Source: Synergistaceae bacterium UBA1358
Lineage (GTDB): Bacteria; Synergistota; Synergistia; Synergistales; Synergistaceae
Direction: 5' to 3'
Assembly (NCBI GenBank): GCA_002306075.1
Contig: DBRW01000060.1
Coordinates: forward strand, 1 to 59,472
DNA length: 59,472 nt
In this document: in pieces, positions 59,400 through 59,472 of the stretch
How positions within the stretch are numbered: the stretch's first letter is position 1
How the letters are laid out: every line of letters begins with the position of its first letter
Notes under the pieces: generated by a model
Databases searched by the model: none
Told to the model about the DNA's origin: nothing
What the model saw: only the letters and a program-made list of their open reading frames with translations
Made by a program: the position numbers and the translations under genes

Positions 59400-59428
59400 T
59401 TGACAGGACGTACATTACCTAGTAAAAT
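59400..59428 (+). promoter_or_regulatory. Strong promoter for the tRNA at the right edge
   Basis: TTGACA (59400-59405), 17-bp spacer, TAAAAT (59423-59428). The tRNA 5' end lies 12 bases after the -10. Confidence 0.85.
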
Positions 59429-59439
59429 CTCATCTCGTT

Positions 59440-59472
59440 GGGCGGTTAGTTCAGAGGTAGAACGCTTCCTTG
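59440..59472 (+). tRNA. tRNA gene cut by window end, probably tRNA-Gly (GCC)
   Basis: The first 33 to 34 bases of a tRNA: acceptor GGGCGGU, U8, A9, D arm GUUC-AGAGGUA-GAAC, and the 5' anticodon strand CUUCC followed by UUG. The last base seen would be position 34, so the anticodon begins with G. The D arm and the CUUCCUUG run resemble tRNA-Gly with GCC, but the identity cannot be fixed here. Confidence 0.8.

Noticed and set aside
1..59472. CRISPR arrays or tandem repeats
   Set aside because: No regularly spaced direct repeats seen on reading through the window.

Overview
The window is a gene-dense stretch of a strictly anaerobic bacterial chromosome. It fits a member of the Synergistota: moderately high GC in genes, many TTG/GTG starts, ispH next to a free S1-domain gene, a Thermotoga-type EF-P, an NADH module beside a tungsten aldehyde oxidoreductase, and selenium genes. 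That assignment is an inference from gene content, not from a marker search. I see no insertion sequence, phage gene or CRISPR array.

Layout. 1-5956: end of a type IV pilus cluster (secretin, PilB, PilT, three pilin-like proteins). 6060-10843: translation and cell maintenance (efp, a zinc-ribbon protein, Asp23-like, nusB, xseA, mtnA). 11113-13643: an S-adenosylhomocysteine hydrolase-family gene overlapping an MTA/SAH deaminase gene. 13805-24551: alaS, ruvX, mutS, mutL, miaA, ispH and an S1-domain gene, tightly packed. 24766-29876: def, fmt, nudix, xerD, purine and pyrimidine nucleoside phosphorylases. 29923-30019: the selenocysteine tRNA. 30090-36525: tmk, holB-like, ricT-like, ftsY, DUF4416, purB, glpX. 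36856-42770: NuoE/NuoF/NuoG-like subunits, a polyferredoxin, an aldehyde:ferredoxin oxidoreductase and a MoaD-like protein. 42844-44247: cysS, the only minus-strand gene. 44336-50620: uvrC, ribD-ribE-ribBA-ribH, serS. 50776-57572: a WecA-like/WecG fusion, ybaB, recR, a PIN-TRAM membrane protein, ispDF, guaB. 57573-59319: a long structured leader, yedE and a YedF/TusA-like gene. The window ends inside a tRNA gene.

Most interesting parts. (1) Between the NADH module and the ferredoxin-AOR genes lies a leader that folds like a molybdenum/tungsten-cofactor riboswitch. It is followed by an intrinsic terminator, and a nine-base segment can pair perfectly with either the aptamer or the terminator. 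This would let cofactor level set expression of the catalytic half of a probable NAD-linked, perhaps electron-bifurcating, aldehyde oxidoreductase. (2) The leader of the selenium gene yedE folds into a closed multi-helix RNA of about 140 nt that I cannot match to a known class. (3) tRNA-Sec, yedE and a yedF-like gene in one window point to active selenium use. (4) A glycosyltransferase carries a WecA-like membrane domain whose catalytic aspartates are gone.

The genes serve core growth: DNA repair (mutSL, uvrC, recR, xseA, ruvX), translation (alaS, serS, cysS, def, fmt, efp, miaA), isoprenoid (ispDF, ispH), riboflavin and purine synthesis (purB, guaB), and one accessory energy block for aldehyde oxidation linked to NAD and ferredoxin.
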